DNA from: Pseudomonas sp. DY-1
GTDB taxonomy: Bacteria > Pseudomonadota > Gammaproteobacteria > Pseudomonadales > Pseudomonadaceae
Assembly (NCBI RefSeq): GCF_003626975.1
Contig: NZ_CP032616.1
Coordinates: 5,556,001-5,620,000 of the forward strand
Length of the DNA stretch: 64,000 nucleotides
Direction: 5' to 3'
Position numbers and translations under genes: made by a program. How positions within the stretch are numbered: position 1 is the first letter of the stretch; each line of letters starts with the position of its first letter. Under the pieces are notes generated by a model. That model was not told where the DNA came from. It worked only from the letters and a program-made list of their open reading frames with translations, and did not search any database. Positions 57,624 to 64,000 of this stretch are shown here, piece by piece.

Positions 57624-58691
57624 TCAAGCGGTTAGCGCTGCTTCAGGTGCTGGTGGATGCACTTGATTACGGCCATTGCGCTTGGCTTGGTAGAGCGCAT
57701 CGTCAGCTCGTGTGATGAAACTTTCCAGGGTATCGCCCGGTTCCGCCAGTGCCAGGCCGAAGCTGGCGGTGATGGTGTCGAGCACCTGGTCGGTGCGGCG
57801 GACCTTTACACGTAGCGCCTGCATCTTGCTGCGTAGTTGCTCTGCGAAGACGCGTGCTGCCTCCAGCCCCTGGCAGTCGCGCAGCACAACGCAGAACTCC
57901 TCGCCGCCGTAACGACCGGCCATGGCGCGCGGAGGCAGCAGTTCACGCAACAGCTGGCCCACATGCTGGAGCACGCGATCTCCCAGCGGGTGGCCGAACT
58001 GGTCGTTGAATTGCTTGAAGTGGTCGATATCCAGCATCACCAGCGCCAGTCCTTCCTGGTCGCTTTTCAGTGATTGTTCCAGCAGGCGAGTGAACGCCTG
58101 GCGGTTGAATACCTGGGTCAGGCCATCCAGAGTGGCGGCCAGTTGCGCGCGCTCCAGCTGATTGCGCAGATGCTGAATTTCCGCCTGGGCGGCACGCAGG
58201 CGATAGAGGAACTGTTCCTGCTGCTCCTGCATCAGTTGGGTGCTCTCCTGAAGGTGGTTCAGGACGCTGGGGAGGTCGTCGATTATGGGTTCGTGCAGGG
58301 CTGCCAGGCCCGCTGTCAGGCTGCTCTGGTAAGCGTGGCTGCCGTTGACGCTGCGGCTGACATCACCCTCGATATCGTCGACAAGGTCGATGACTTGTTG
58401 CTGGCCATGGCGTGCTTCTTCGAGTTCGCCACGAATGATGTACTCGCGGAACAGCTTGAGGGCTGATTCCGGCGGGAAGGCGTCGAAGTCGTTGGTAATC
58501 TTGTCCAGGCGGCGATTGAGGTCCGGCTGCGCACCCTGGCTGTAGCTGTACCAGAGCGCGTAATGCACTGGGTTCGGCGGAATCGCATGGCGCACCATGT
58601 GGGGGACCGCCTGCTTCAGCAGATCGGCCGCCTCACGCGTTTCTTCGGGGAAAAGCTCAAGCAGCGACGGATGTTTCGGAGGCTGGCTCAT
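57624..58691 (-). CDS. Diguanylate cyclase (GGDEF)
   Basis: A 355-aa protein: an N-terminal helical region (about 1-170) with a long coiled coil (QEQQEQFLYRLRAAQAEIQHLRNQLERAQ) leading into a GGDEF domain. The active site is RYGGEEF and the metal-binding MLDIDHFKQFNDQFGH is intact, so it should make c-di-GMP. The inhibitory I-site RxxD five residues before GGEEF is absent (PRAMAG). The start at 58691 (MSQPPKH) is preferred to a GTG nine bases earlier; neither has a strong ribosome site. Confidence 0.9.
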   Translation of the reverse strand: MSQPPKHPSLLELFPEETREAADLLKQAVPHMVRHAIPPNPVHYALWYSYSQGAQPDLNRRLDKITNDFDAFPPESALKLFREYIIRGELEEARHGQQQVIDLVDDIEGDVSRSVNGSHAYQSSLTAGLAALHEPIIDDLPSVLNHLQESTQLMQEQQEQFLYRLRAAQAEIQHLRNQLERAQLAATLDGLTQVFNRQAFTRLLEQSLKSDQEGLALVMLDIDHFKQFNDQFGHPLGDRVLQHVGQLLRELLPPRAMAGRYGGEEFCVVLRDCQGLEAARVFAEQLRSKMQALRVKVRRTDQVLDTITASFGLALAEPGDTLESFITRADDALYQAKRNGRNQVHPPAPEAALTA

Positions 58692-58756
58692 GCACTTCAC
58701 TGTGGCGAGATATCGAATTGCCAGAGCATAGAACAGGCAGTCTTTCGCGCATAGCG

Positions 58757-58782
58757 AAAGGCCCGGTTTCCCGGGCCTTTTT
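58757..58782. terminator. Terminator hairpin downstream of dps
   Basis: AAAGGCCCGG pairs with CCGGGCCTTT around TTTC; 15 bases beyond the dps stop in the direction of dps transcription. The T-run is longer on the plus strand, so it may act both ways. Confidence 0.85.
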
Positions 58783-58796
58783 GATTTGCCTCGACG

Positions 58797-59267
58797 TCAG
58801 GCGGCGAGCAGGCTGCGGAGCATCCACGCAGTCTTTTCGTGAACTTGCATGCGCTGGGTTAGCAAGTCGGCGGTGGGTTCATCGCTAACCTTGTCCAGCA
58901 GCGGGAAGATGCCACGGGCGGTGCGCACCACGGCCTCCTGGCCCTGCACGAGCTGCTTGATCATGTCCTCGGCAGACGGCACGCCTTCTTCTTCCTTAAT
59001 GGAAGACAGCCGGGCGTAGGCCGCGTAGGTGCCGGGTGCTGGGAAGCCCAGGGCGCGGATTCGCTCGGCGACGGCGTCCACTGCCAGGGCGAGTTCGTTG
59101 TACTGGCCTTCGAACATGAGGTGCAGGGTGTTGAACATCGGCCCGGTAACGTTCCAGTGGAAGTTGTGGGTCTTGAGATAGAGGGTGTAGGTGTCGGCCA
59201 GCAGGCGGGACAGGCCCTCGGCGATGGCTGCACGATCCTGCTCGGCGATTCCGATGTTGATTTCCAT
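58797..59267 (-). CDS. dps: DNA-binding ferritin-like protein Dps
   Basis: A 156-aa Dps mini-ferritin that stores iron with hydrogen peroxide as oxidant and can shield DNA. The inter-subunit ferroxidase residues are in [27 protein letters not shown], the family's hallmark. The start at 59267 has AGGAG 8 bases upstream; longer in-frame readings are rejected. Stress or OxyR control is usual in the family, but I could not identify an OxyR site. Confidence 0.94.
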   Translation of the reverse strand: MEINIGIAEQDRAAIAEGLSRLLADTYTLYLKTHNFHWNVTGPMFNTLHLMFEGQYNELALAVDAVAERIRALGFPAPGTYAAYARLSSIKEEEGVPSAEDMIKQLVQGQEAVVRTARGIFPLLDKVSDEPTADLLTQRMQVHEKTAWMLRSLLAA

Positions 59268-59401
59268 ACCAGTTCTCCTCTCGGTAGCTTGTGGCCCGCA
59301 CCGGGCGTGTGATGGGCAAAGCCTAACACGGGGTGGTCGCGGGACAGTCTTGTCTTCCATCAATGAAAGCCATGCTTAGAAGTCATTGGCTACTTCAGGG
59401 T

Positions 59402-60220
59402 TCACGTCTTCTTCAGCAATTTGGCCAGCAGGCGGGGGTAGCTGGCGGGCATCAGGCGCTGAATTTGGTCGAGCAAGCGTGCGTCGGCGCCTATGAGGAT
59501 GCGTGGCTGCCCGGCCCTTATACCCTTGATGATGCTCTGGGCCGCCTGTTCTGCTGAGGTGCGTGCCAGCTTGTCGAAGCGGGCCGCCGCCTTGGTGGCG
59601 TCTGTCTTGCCGTCGATTCCCTGATAGAAGCGTGCCGAGCGAGCGATGTTCGTGCGAATGCCACCGGGATGCACGCAGCTGACTTTGATGGCGGTGCCGC
59701 AAAGTTCCTGACGCAGTGCCTCGGTAAAGCCCCTCACTGCGAACTTGCTGGCGTTATAGGCGCCCTGGGTGGGCATGCTGACGATGCCGAAGATGCTCGA
59801 CACATTGACGATATGGCCCTCGCCCCGTGCCAGCAGGTGAGGGAGGAAGGCCTTGGTGCCGTGGACCACGCCCCAGAAGTTGATGCCCATAAGCCATTCG
59901 AAGTCGTCGTAGCGGAGTTCCGCGATGGTTTGCGATACGGCCACGCCGGCGTTGTTGATTACCAGGTGTGCCTGGCCGTGTTGGGTCAGGACGCTATCGG
60001 CGAAGGCGTGGACCGCTTCGCGGTTGGAGACATCCAGGTTGTGGGTGGAGAGTTGAAGGCCGTCGCGGCGTAGGGTGGAAGCCGTGGCCTCCAGGCCGTC
60101 GGTGTCCACATCGGCGAGGGCAAGGTGGCAACCCAGTGCGGCGAACTCATTGGCCAGCGCACGGCCGATGCCGGAGCTTGCGCCCGTGATGACTGCGACT
60201 TTCCCAGCAAGCGATTGCAT
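59402..60220 (-). CDS. SDR family oxidoreductase
   Basis: A 272-aa classical short-chain dehydrogenase: cofactor motif TGASSGIG near residue 12, Asp at the end of beta-2 (LADVDTDG, suggesting NAD preference), NNAG, catalytic Ser in NVSSIFG and YNASK. The C-terminal 70 residues (KAAARFDKLARTSAEQAAQSIIKGI, ending LLAKLLKK) are the acetoin-reductase/SDR4-like extension. The substrate is unknown. AAGGAG lies 5 bases upstream of the ATG at 60220. Confidence 0.9.
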   Translation of the reverse strand: MQSLAGKVAVITGASSGIGRALANEFAALGCHLALADVDTDGLEATASTLRRDGLQLSTHNLDVSNREAVHAFADSVLTQHGQAHLVINNAGVAVSQTIAELRYDDFEWLMGINFWGVVHGTKAFLPHLLARGEGHIVNVSSIFGIVSMPTQGAYNASKFAVRGFTEALRQELCGTAIKVSCVHPGGIRTNIARSARFYQGIDGKTDATKAAARFDKLARTSAEQAAQSIIKGIRAGQPRILIGADARLLDQIQRLMPASYPRLLAKLLKKT

Positions 60221-60370
60221 CTCCACTCCTTCCTTGTGTGCTTCGCGTCCGTCCGTCGGGCGAGTGCTGGCGAGCTTAGACACTGCCCGGTAGCCCAGCA
60301 AGAGAACCCGCTCCCGATCAGGGGTTGCGGGGTGGCGGGGAGGGCGGCTGCGCGGTGGCAATTTACGCTA

Positions 60371-60376
60371 TATAAT
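60371..60376 (+). promoter_or_regulatory. Consensus -10 box of the aspS promoter
   Basis: A perfect TATAAT lies 116 bases before aspS. The expected -35 region is poor. The resulting leader of about 110 nt contains a GC-rich hairpin (AACCCC/GGGGTT at 60393-60417) that could influence translation. Confidence 0.55.
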
Positions 60377-60491
60377 CCCGCTCTTTGCCGCGAACCCCGG
60401 CCTGCCCGGCAGGGGTTGCACCTCCGCCGGATGCTCCGCAGCCCTTGGGCGGGCGGACGAATTCACGACTCAAGAGAAGCGAAACACGACC

Positions 60492-62267
60492 ATGATGCGC
60501 AGCCACTATTGCGGCCAACTGAACGAGAGCCTGGACGGCCAGGAAATCACCCTCTGCGGTTGGGTACACCGCCGCCGCGACCACGGCGGGGTCATTTTCC
60601 TCGATATCCGTGACCGCGAAGGCCTGGCCCAGGTGGTGTTCGACCCGGATCGCGAAGAGACCTTCGCCCGCGCCGACCGCGTCCGCAGCGAGTTCGTGGT
60701 CAAGATCACCGGCAAGGTCCGCCTGCGTCCAGAAGGCGCGCGCAACGCCAACATGTCGTCCGGCGCCATCGAAGTGCTGGGCTACGAGCTCGAAGTGCTG
60801 AACCAGGCCGAGACGCCCCCCTTCCCGCTGGATGAATACTCCGACGTCGGCGAAGAAACCCGCCTGCGCTATCGCTTCATCGACCTGCGTCGTCCGGAAA
60901 TGGCCGCCAAGCTGAAGCTGCGTGCGCGTATTACCAGCAGCATCCGTCGTTATCTGGACGAGAACGGCTTCCTCGACGTGGAAACCCCGATCCTGGGTCG
61001 TCCGACTCCGGAAGGCGCCCGCGACTACCTGGTACCGAGCCGCACCTACCCGGGCCACTTCTTTGCCCTGCCGCAGTCGCCCCAGCTGTTCAAGCAACTG
61101 CTGATGGTGGCCGGCTTCGACCGCTACTACCAGATCGCCAAGTGTTTCCGCGACGAAGACCTGCGTGCCGACCGTCAGCCGGAATTCACCCAGATCGACA
61201 TCGAAACCAGCTTCCTCGACGAGAGCGACATCATCGGCATTACCGAAAAAATGGTTCGCCAGCTGTTCAAGGAAGTGCTGGATGTCGAGTTCGACGAGTT
61301 CCCGCACATGCCTTTCGAAGAAGCCATGCGCCGCTACGGCTCCGACAAACCTGACCTGCGTATCCCGCTGGAACTGGTTGATGTCGCCGACCAGCTGAAG
61401 GGAGTGGAGTTCAAGGTGTTCTCCGGTCCGGCCAATGATCCGAAGGGCCGAGTCGCTGCCCTGCGCGTGCCGGGTGCCGCTTCCATGCCGCGCAGCCAGA
61501 TCGATGACTACACCAAGTTCGTCGGTATCTACGGTGCCAAGGGGCTGGCTTACATCAAGGTCAACGAGCGCGCCAAGGGTGTCGAGGGGCTGCAGTCGCC
61601 CATCGTCAAGTTCATTCCCGAAGAGAACCTCAATGTGATCCTCGACCGCGTGGGTGCGGTTGATGGCGACATCGTGTTCTTCGGCGCCGACAAGGCCAAG
61701 ATCGTCTGCGACGCCCTGGGCGCGCTGCGTATCAAGGTCGGTCATGACCTCAAGCTGCTCACCAAGGAGTGGGCGCCGATGTGGGTCGTGGACTTCCCAA
61801 TGTTCGAAGAGAACGACGACGGCAGCCTGACCTCGCTGCACCACCCGTTCACCTCGCCCAAGTGCAGCCCGCAAGAGCTGGAAGCCAACCCGGCTGCCGC
61901 TCTGTCCCGTGCTTATGACATGGTGCTGAACGGCACCGAGCTGGGCGGCGGTTCCATCCGTATCCACGACAAGTCCATGCAGCAGGCGGTGTTCCGCGTG
62001 CTCGGCATCGACGATGCGGAGCAGGAAGAGAAGTTCGGCTTCCTCCTCGATGCCCTCAAGTACGGCGCGCCGCCGCATGGTGGCCTGGCCTTCGGTCTGG
62101 ACCGTCTGGTGATGCTGATGACTGGCGCGGCGTCGATCCGCGAAGTTATCGCCTTCCCGAAAACCCAGAGTGCCGGCGACGTCATGACCCAGGCACCGGG
62201 CACCGTGGATGCCAAGGCTCTGCGCGAGCTGAACATCCGCCTGCGTGAGCAGGCCAAGGCCGAGTAA
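60492..62267 (+). CDS. aspS: Aspartyl-tRNA synthetase
   Basis: A 591-aa class IIb AspRS, near-identical to the P. aeruginosa enzyme. OB-fold anticodon domain (residues about 1-105), motif 2 around [40 protein letters not shown], a GAD insertion domain (about 290-410) and motif 3 [13 protein letters not shown]. Pseudomonas AspRS is known to be non-discriminating, charging tRNA-Asn too, with GatCAB finishing the amidation. Start ATG 60492, or the adjacent ATG at 60495. Confidence 0.97.
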   Translation: MMRSHYCGQLNESLDGQEITLCGWVHRRRDHGGVIFLDIRDREGLAQVVFDPDREETFARADRVRSEFVVKITGKVRLRPEGARNANMSSGAIEVLGYELEVLNQAETPPFPLDEYSDVGEETRLRYRFIDLRRPEMAAKLKLRARITSSIRRYLDENGFLDVETPILGRPTPEGARDYLVPSRTYPGHFFALPQSPQLFKQLLMVAGFDRYYQIAKCFRDEDLRADRQPEFTQIDIETSFLDESDIIGITEKMVRQLFKEVLDVEFDEFPHMPFEEAMRRYGSDKPDLRIPLELVDVADQLKGVEFKVFSGPANDPKGRVAALRVPGAASMPRSQIDDYTKFVGIYGAKGLAYIKVNERAKGVEGLQSPIVKFIPEENLNVILDRVGAVDGDIVFFGADKAKIVCDALGALRIKVGHDLKLLTKEWAPMWVVDFPMFEENDDGSLTSLHHPFTSPKCSPQELEANPAAALSRAYDMVLNGTELGGGSIRIHDKSMQQAVFRVLGIDDAEQEEKFGFLLDALKYGAPPHGGLAFGLDRLVMLMTGAASIREVIAFPKTQSAGDVMTQAPGTVDAKALRELNIRLREQAKAE

Positions 62268-62328
62268 TCAGAACCAACCCGGGGCGGCGCCAGATGGCGC
62301 CGTCCGTTCAGAAAGTACGGAGTGAGTT

Positions 62329-63078
62329 ATGGCTGGTCATTCCAAATGGGCCAACATCAAACACCGCAAAGAACGCCAGGACGCCAAGCGCGGCAAGATC
62401 TTCACCAAGCTCATCCGTGAGCTGACTGTCGCCGCCAAGCATGGCGGTGGCAACCCTGCGGACAATCCGCGTCTGCGTCTGGCTGTGGACAAGGCGCTGA
62501 CCGCGAACATGACCCGCGACACCATCGATCGTGCGATTGCGCGTGGCGCCGGCTCGAACGAAGCCGACAACATGGTCGAGCTCAGTTACGAAGGTTATGC
62601 GCCGAGCGGCGTGGCCATCATCATCGAAGCCATGACCGACAACCGCAACCGCACTGCGGCGGAAGTGCGTCATGCCTTCAGCAAGTGTGGCGGCAACCTG
62701 GGTACCGACGGCTCGGTCGCCTACATGTTCGACCGCAAGGGCCAGATCAGCTACGCGCCCGGTGTGAACGAAGAATCCCTGATGGAGGCTGCCCTGGAAG
62801 CGGGCGCCGACGACGTCGTGGCTGACGAAGACGGTTCCGTCGAGGTCTACACCACCTTCGCCGACTTCCTCTCTGTGAACGAAGCGCTGACCGCAGCCGG
62901 CTTCAAGGGCGATGAGGCCGAAGTGGCGATGATCCCGTCGATCACTGCGCCCATCTCCGACCTGGAAACCGCGCAGAAGGTGATGAAGCTGATCGATATG
63001 CTGGAAGACCTGGATGACGTCCAGAACGTCTACCACAACGCTGAAATCCCTGACGAGATCATGGAGCAGCTCGGCTGA
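62329..63078 (+). CDS. YebC/PmpR family transcriptional regulator
   Basis: A 249-aa YebC/PmpR protein: N-terminal [31 protein letters not shown] and the central [25 protein letters not shown]. aeruginosa PmpR (PA0964) was reported to repress the PQS regulator pqsR; more recent work shows YebC proteins help ribosomes through polyproline stretches. It precedes ruvC in the usual aspS-yebC-ruvCAB order; a terminator then separates it from ruvC. Confidence 0.95.
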   Translation: MAGHSKWANIKHRKERQDAKRGKIFTKLIRELTVAAKHGGGNPADNPRLRLAVDKALTANMTRDTIDRAIARGAGSNEADNMVELSYEGYAPSGVAIIIEAMTDNRNRTAAEVRHAFSKCGGNLGTDGSVAYMFDRKGQISYAPGVNEESLMEAALEAGADDVVADEDGSVEVYTTFADFLSVNEALTAAGFKGDEAEVAMIPSITAPISDLETAQKVMKLIDMLEDLDDVQNVYHNAEIPDEIMEQLG

Positions 63079-63233
63079 GAACCTGATCACGATAAGCTGC
63101 GCCTCGGCCCTGCGGCGTTAAAAACCGGCTCGGAATGCTCATTTACAGCTCGTAAACTCCGCTCCCTTTCCTGTTTTTGCCCATGGCTTTAGCCCGCACG
63201 ATCGTGACTAGGTTCGAGTGCTGGCGTGATCCG

Positions 63234-63270
63234 AAAGCCGGAAGTCGCCCCGTGCGCTTCCGGCTTTTTT
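63234..63270 (+). terminator. yebC terminator
   Basis: AAAGCCGGAAG pairs with CTTCCGGCTTT around a 12-base loop and is followed by a T-run, before the ruvC promoter region. Confidence 0.92.
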
Positions 63271-63298
63271 GTTTGCGGGCCGCTCCGTATACTCGCGG

Positions 63299-63314
63299 CT
63301 GGATAAATAGACAG
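63299..63314 (+). promoter_or_regulatory. LexA (SOS)-like box upstream of ruvC
   Basis: CTG-GATAAATAGA-CAG matches the gamma-proteobacterial SOS box frame CTG-N10-CAG with an AT-rich centre close to the consensus TATATATA. It lies 39 bases before the ruvC start, after the yebC terminator and near a plausible promoter, so LexA could repress ruvCAB. Confidence 0.6.
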
Positions 63315-63353
63315 TGTGCCGGCTTCAGGTCGGCCCGTGGAGCTTGCGGCGGC

Positions 63354-63878
63354 ATGACCCTGATTCTTGGTATCGACCCTGGTTCGCGTATCACCGGTTA
63401 TGGTGTGGTTCGCGATACTGGGCGCGGCTGCGAATACGTCGCCTCGGGTTGCATCCGTACTGGCGCTGGCGCATTGCACGAGCGCTTGCAGATCGTTTTC
63501 CGGGGGGTAAGTGAAGTCATCCGTTCCTACGAGCCGGTGACCATGGGTATCGAGCAGGTATTCATGGCGCGGAACGCGGATTCCGCGCTCAAGCTCGGCC
63601 AGGCTCGTGGTGCAGCCATAGTCGCGGCTGCCGAGGCGGGTCTGGAAATCGCCGAATACACCGCCAGTCAGGTCAAGCAGGCTATTGCCGGAACCGGTGG
63701 TGCTGACAAGCAGCAGGTGCAGATGATGGTCATGCACCTGCTCAAGCTGGTGCAGAAACCCCAGATCGACGCATCCGATGCCCTGGCAATCGCCCTGTGC
63801 CATGCCCATCACCGGCAGAGTCTGATTCCCCATGGTCTGGCCACCGCCAAACGGCGGGGTGGCCGCCTTCGTCTGTAA
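63354..63878 (+). CDS. ruvC: Holliday junction resolvase RuvC
   Basis: A 174-aa RuvC endonuclease that cuts Holliday junctions symmetrically in complex with RuvAB. The four acidic residues are visible: Asp in LGIDPG (residue 7), Glu in GIEQVF, and the Asp pair in DASDALAIA. Length is normal (E. coli 173). The ATG at 63354 gives [10 protein letters not shown]; longer readings upstream overlap the terminator. ruvA begins 21 bases after its stop. Confidence 0.96.
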   Translation: MTLILGIDPGSRITGYGVVRDTGRGCEYVASGCIRTGAGALHERLQIVFRGVSEVIRSYEPVTMGIEQVFMARNADSALKLGQARGAAIVAAAEAGLEIAEYTASQVKQAIAGTGGADKQQVQMMVMHLLKLVQKPQIDASDALAIALCHAHHRQSLIPHGLATAKRRGGRLRL

Positions 63879-63899
63879 TCAATTCAAAGGACGCAATTC

Positions 63900-64000
63900 G
63901 TGATTGGACGCCTGCGTGGCAACTTGGCGGAGAAGCAACCGCCGCATCTGATCCTTGACGTCAATGGCGTGGGCTATGAGCTGGAAGTGCCCATGACCAC
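63900..64000 (+). CDS. ruvA: Holliday junction DNA helicase subunit RuvA (5' part)
   Basis: The first 33 codons of ruvA, cut by the window end: GTG start at 63900 with AAAGGA 8 bases upstream, then [11 protein letters not shown] and GVGYELEVP, typical of the OB-fold domain I of RuvA. It follows ruvC directly, as in other gamma-proteobacteria. Confidence 0.93.
   Translation, partial: MIGRLRGNLAEKQPPHLILDVNGVGYELEVPMT

Noticed and set aside
60363..62078. A 571-codon frame opposite aspS
   Set aside because: Shadow of aspS; same reasoning.

Overview
The window is a stretch of a Pseudomonas chromosome. Evidence is high GC content with GC-rich third codon positions, near-identical orthologues of P. 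aeruginosa proteins (AspRS, RhlG, MprF, OprD, GacS, Fpr) and typical Pseudomonas neighbourhoods. Almost everything is core housekeeping DNA. I found no prophage, insertion sequence, CRISPR array, toxin-antitoxin pair or secretion cluster, and no candidate for a wholly new multi-gene system. The interesting material is regulatory, or lies in one degraded locus.

Layout. 1-6.4 kb: recA-recX, a LOG-family protein, a small secreted protein, a DTW-domain tRNA-modification protein, a DMT exporter, the response regulator erdR and dgkA. 6.4-12.1 kb: the finR/fpr divergent redox pair, a divergent VOC/ABM pair around a perfect palindrome, trmO with a coupled small secreted ORF, rhlG, a glutathione S-transferase and a DCC protein. 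12.2-20.3 kb: rimO, kup, cytochrome b561, and mprF-acvB (aminoacyl-phosphatidylglycerol synthase/flippase with its hydrolase). 20.5-23.4 kb: a tandem GAF-GGDEF-EAL protein and two tandem initiator tRNA genes, each with its own promoter and terminator. 23.5-29.4 kb: dinB, a META-domain lipoprotein, a Zn-ribbon-like protein, ldhA and gacS.

29.5-32.0 kb is the one clearly remodelled interval. Next to gacS lies a decayed relic that appears to fuse the start of a response regulator to the end of a sensor kinase, followed by a piuC/SEL1 iron cassette on the other strand and the 3' stub of a TonB-dependent receptor just before cysM. From memory, P. aeruginosa has the pirRS-pirA iron-uptake locus between gacS and cysM, so this looks like its scar.

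32.0-48 kb: cysM, rlmD, relA, mazG, a DUF2058 gene, rof, a DUF3108 gene, purMN, a DUF2066 gene, a CDP-alcohol phosphatidyltransferase, a PerM-like protein, hda, a DUF2069 gene, wrbA, arsC and yihY. 48-64 kb: two poorly characterised proteins (one PilZ-like), a TlpA-like lipoprotein, acylphosphatase, a lipoprotein, proS, a thioesterase, oprD, a HIT protein, slyX, a membrane-anchored cold-shock-domain protein, a diguanylate cyclase, dps, an SDR, aspS, yebC, ruvC and the start of ruvA.

The parts from rimO to ruvA follow, as far as I remember, the P. aeruginosa PA0916-PA0966 order, whereas the first 12 kb joins loci that are far apart there. Recurrent themes are DNA repair (recA, recX, dinB, ruvC with a LexA-like box), stringent response and nucleotide hygiene (relA, mazG), c-di-GMP turnover, envelope lipid modification and iron/redox control. 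Regulatory highlights are ArgR-type half-sites upstream of oprD, a LexA-like box before ruvC and a GntR-type palindrome between the VOC and ABM genes.
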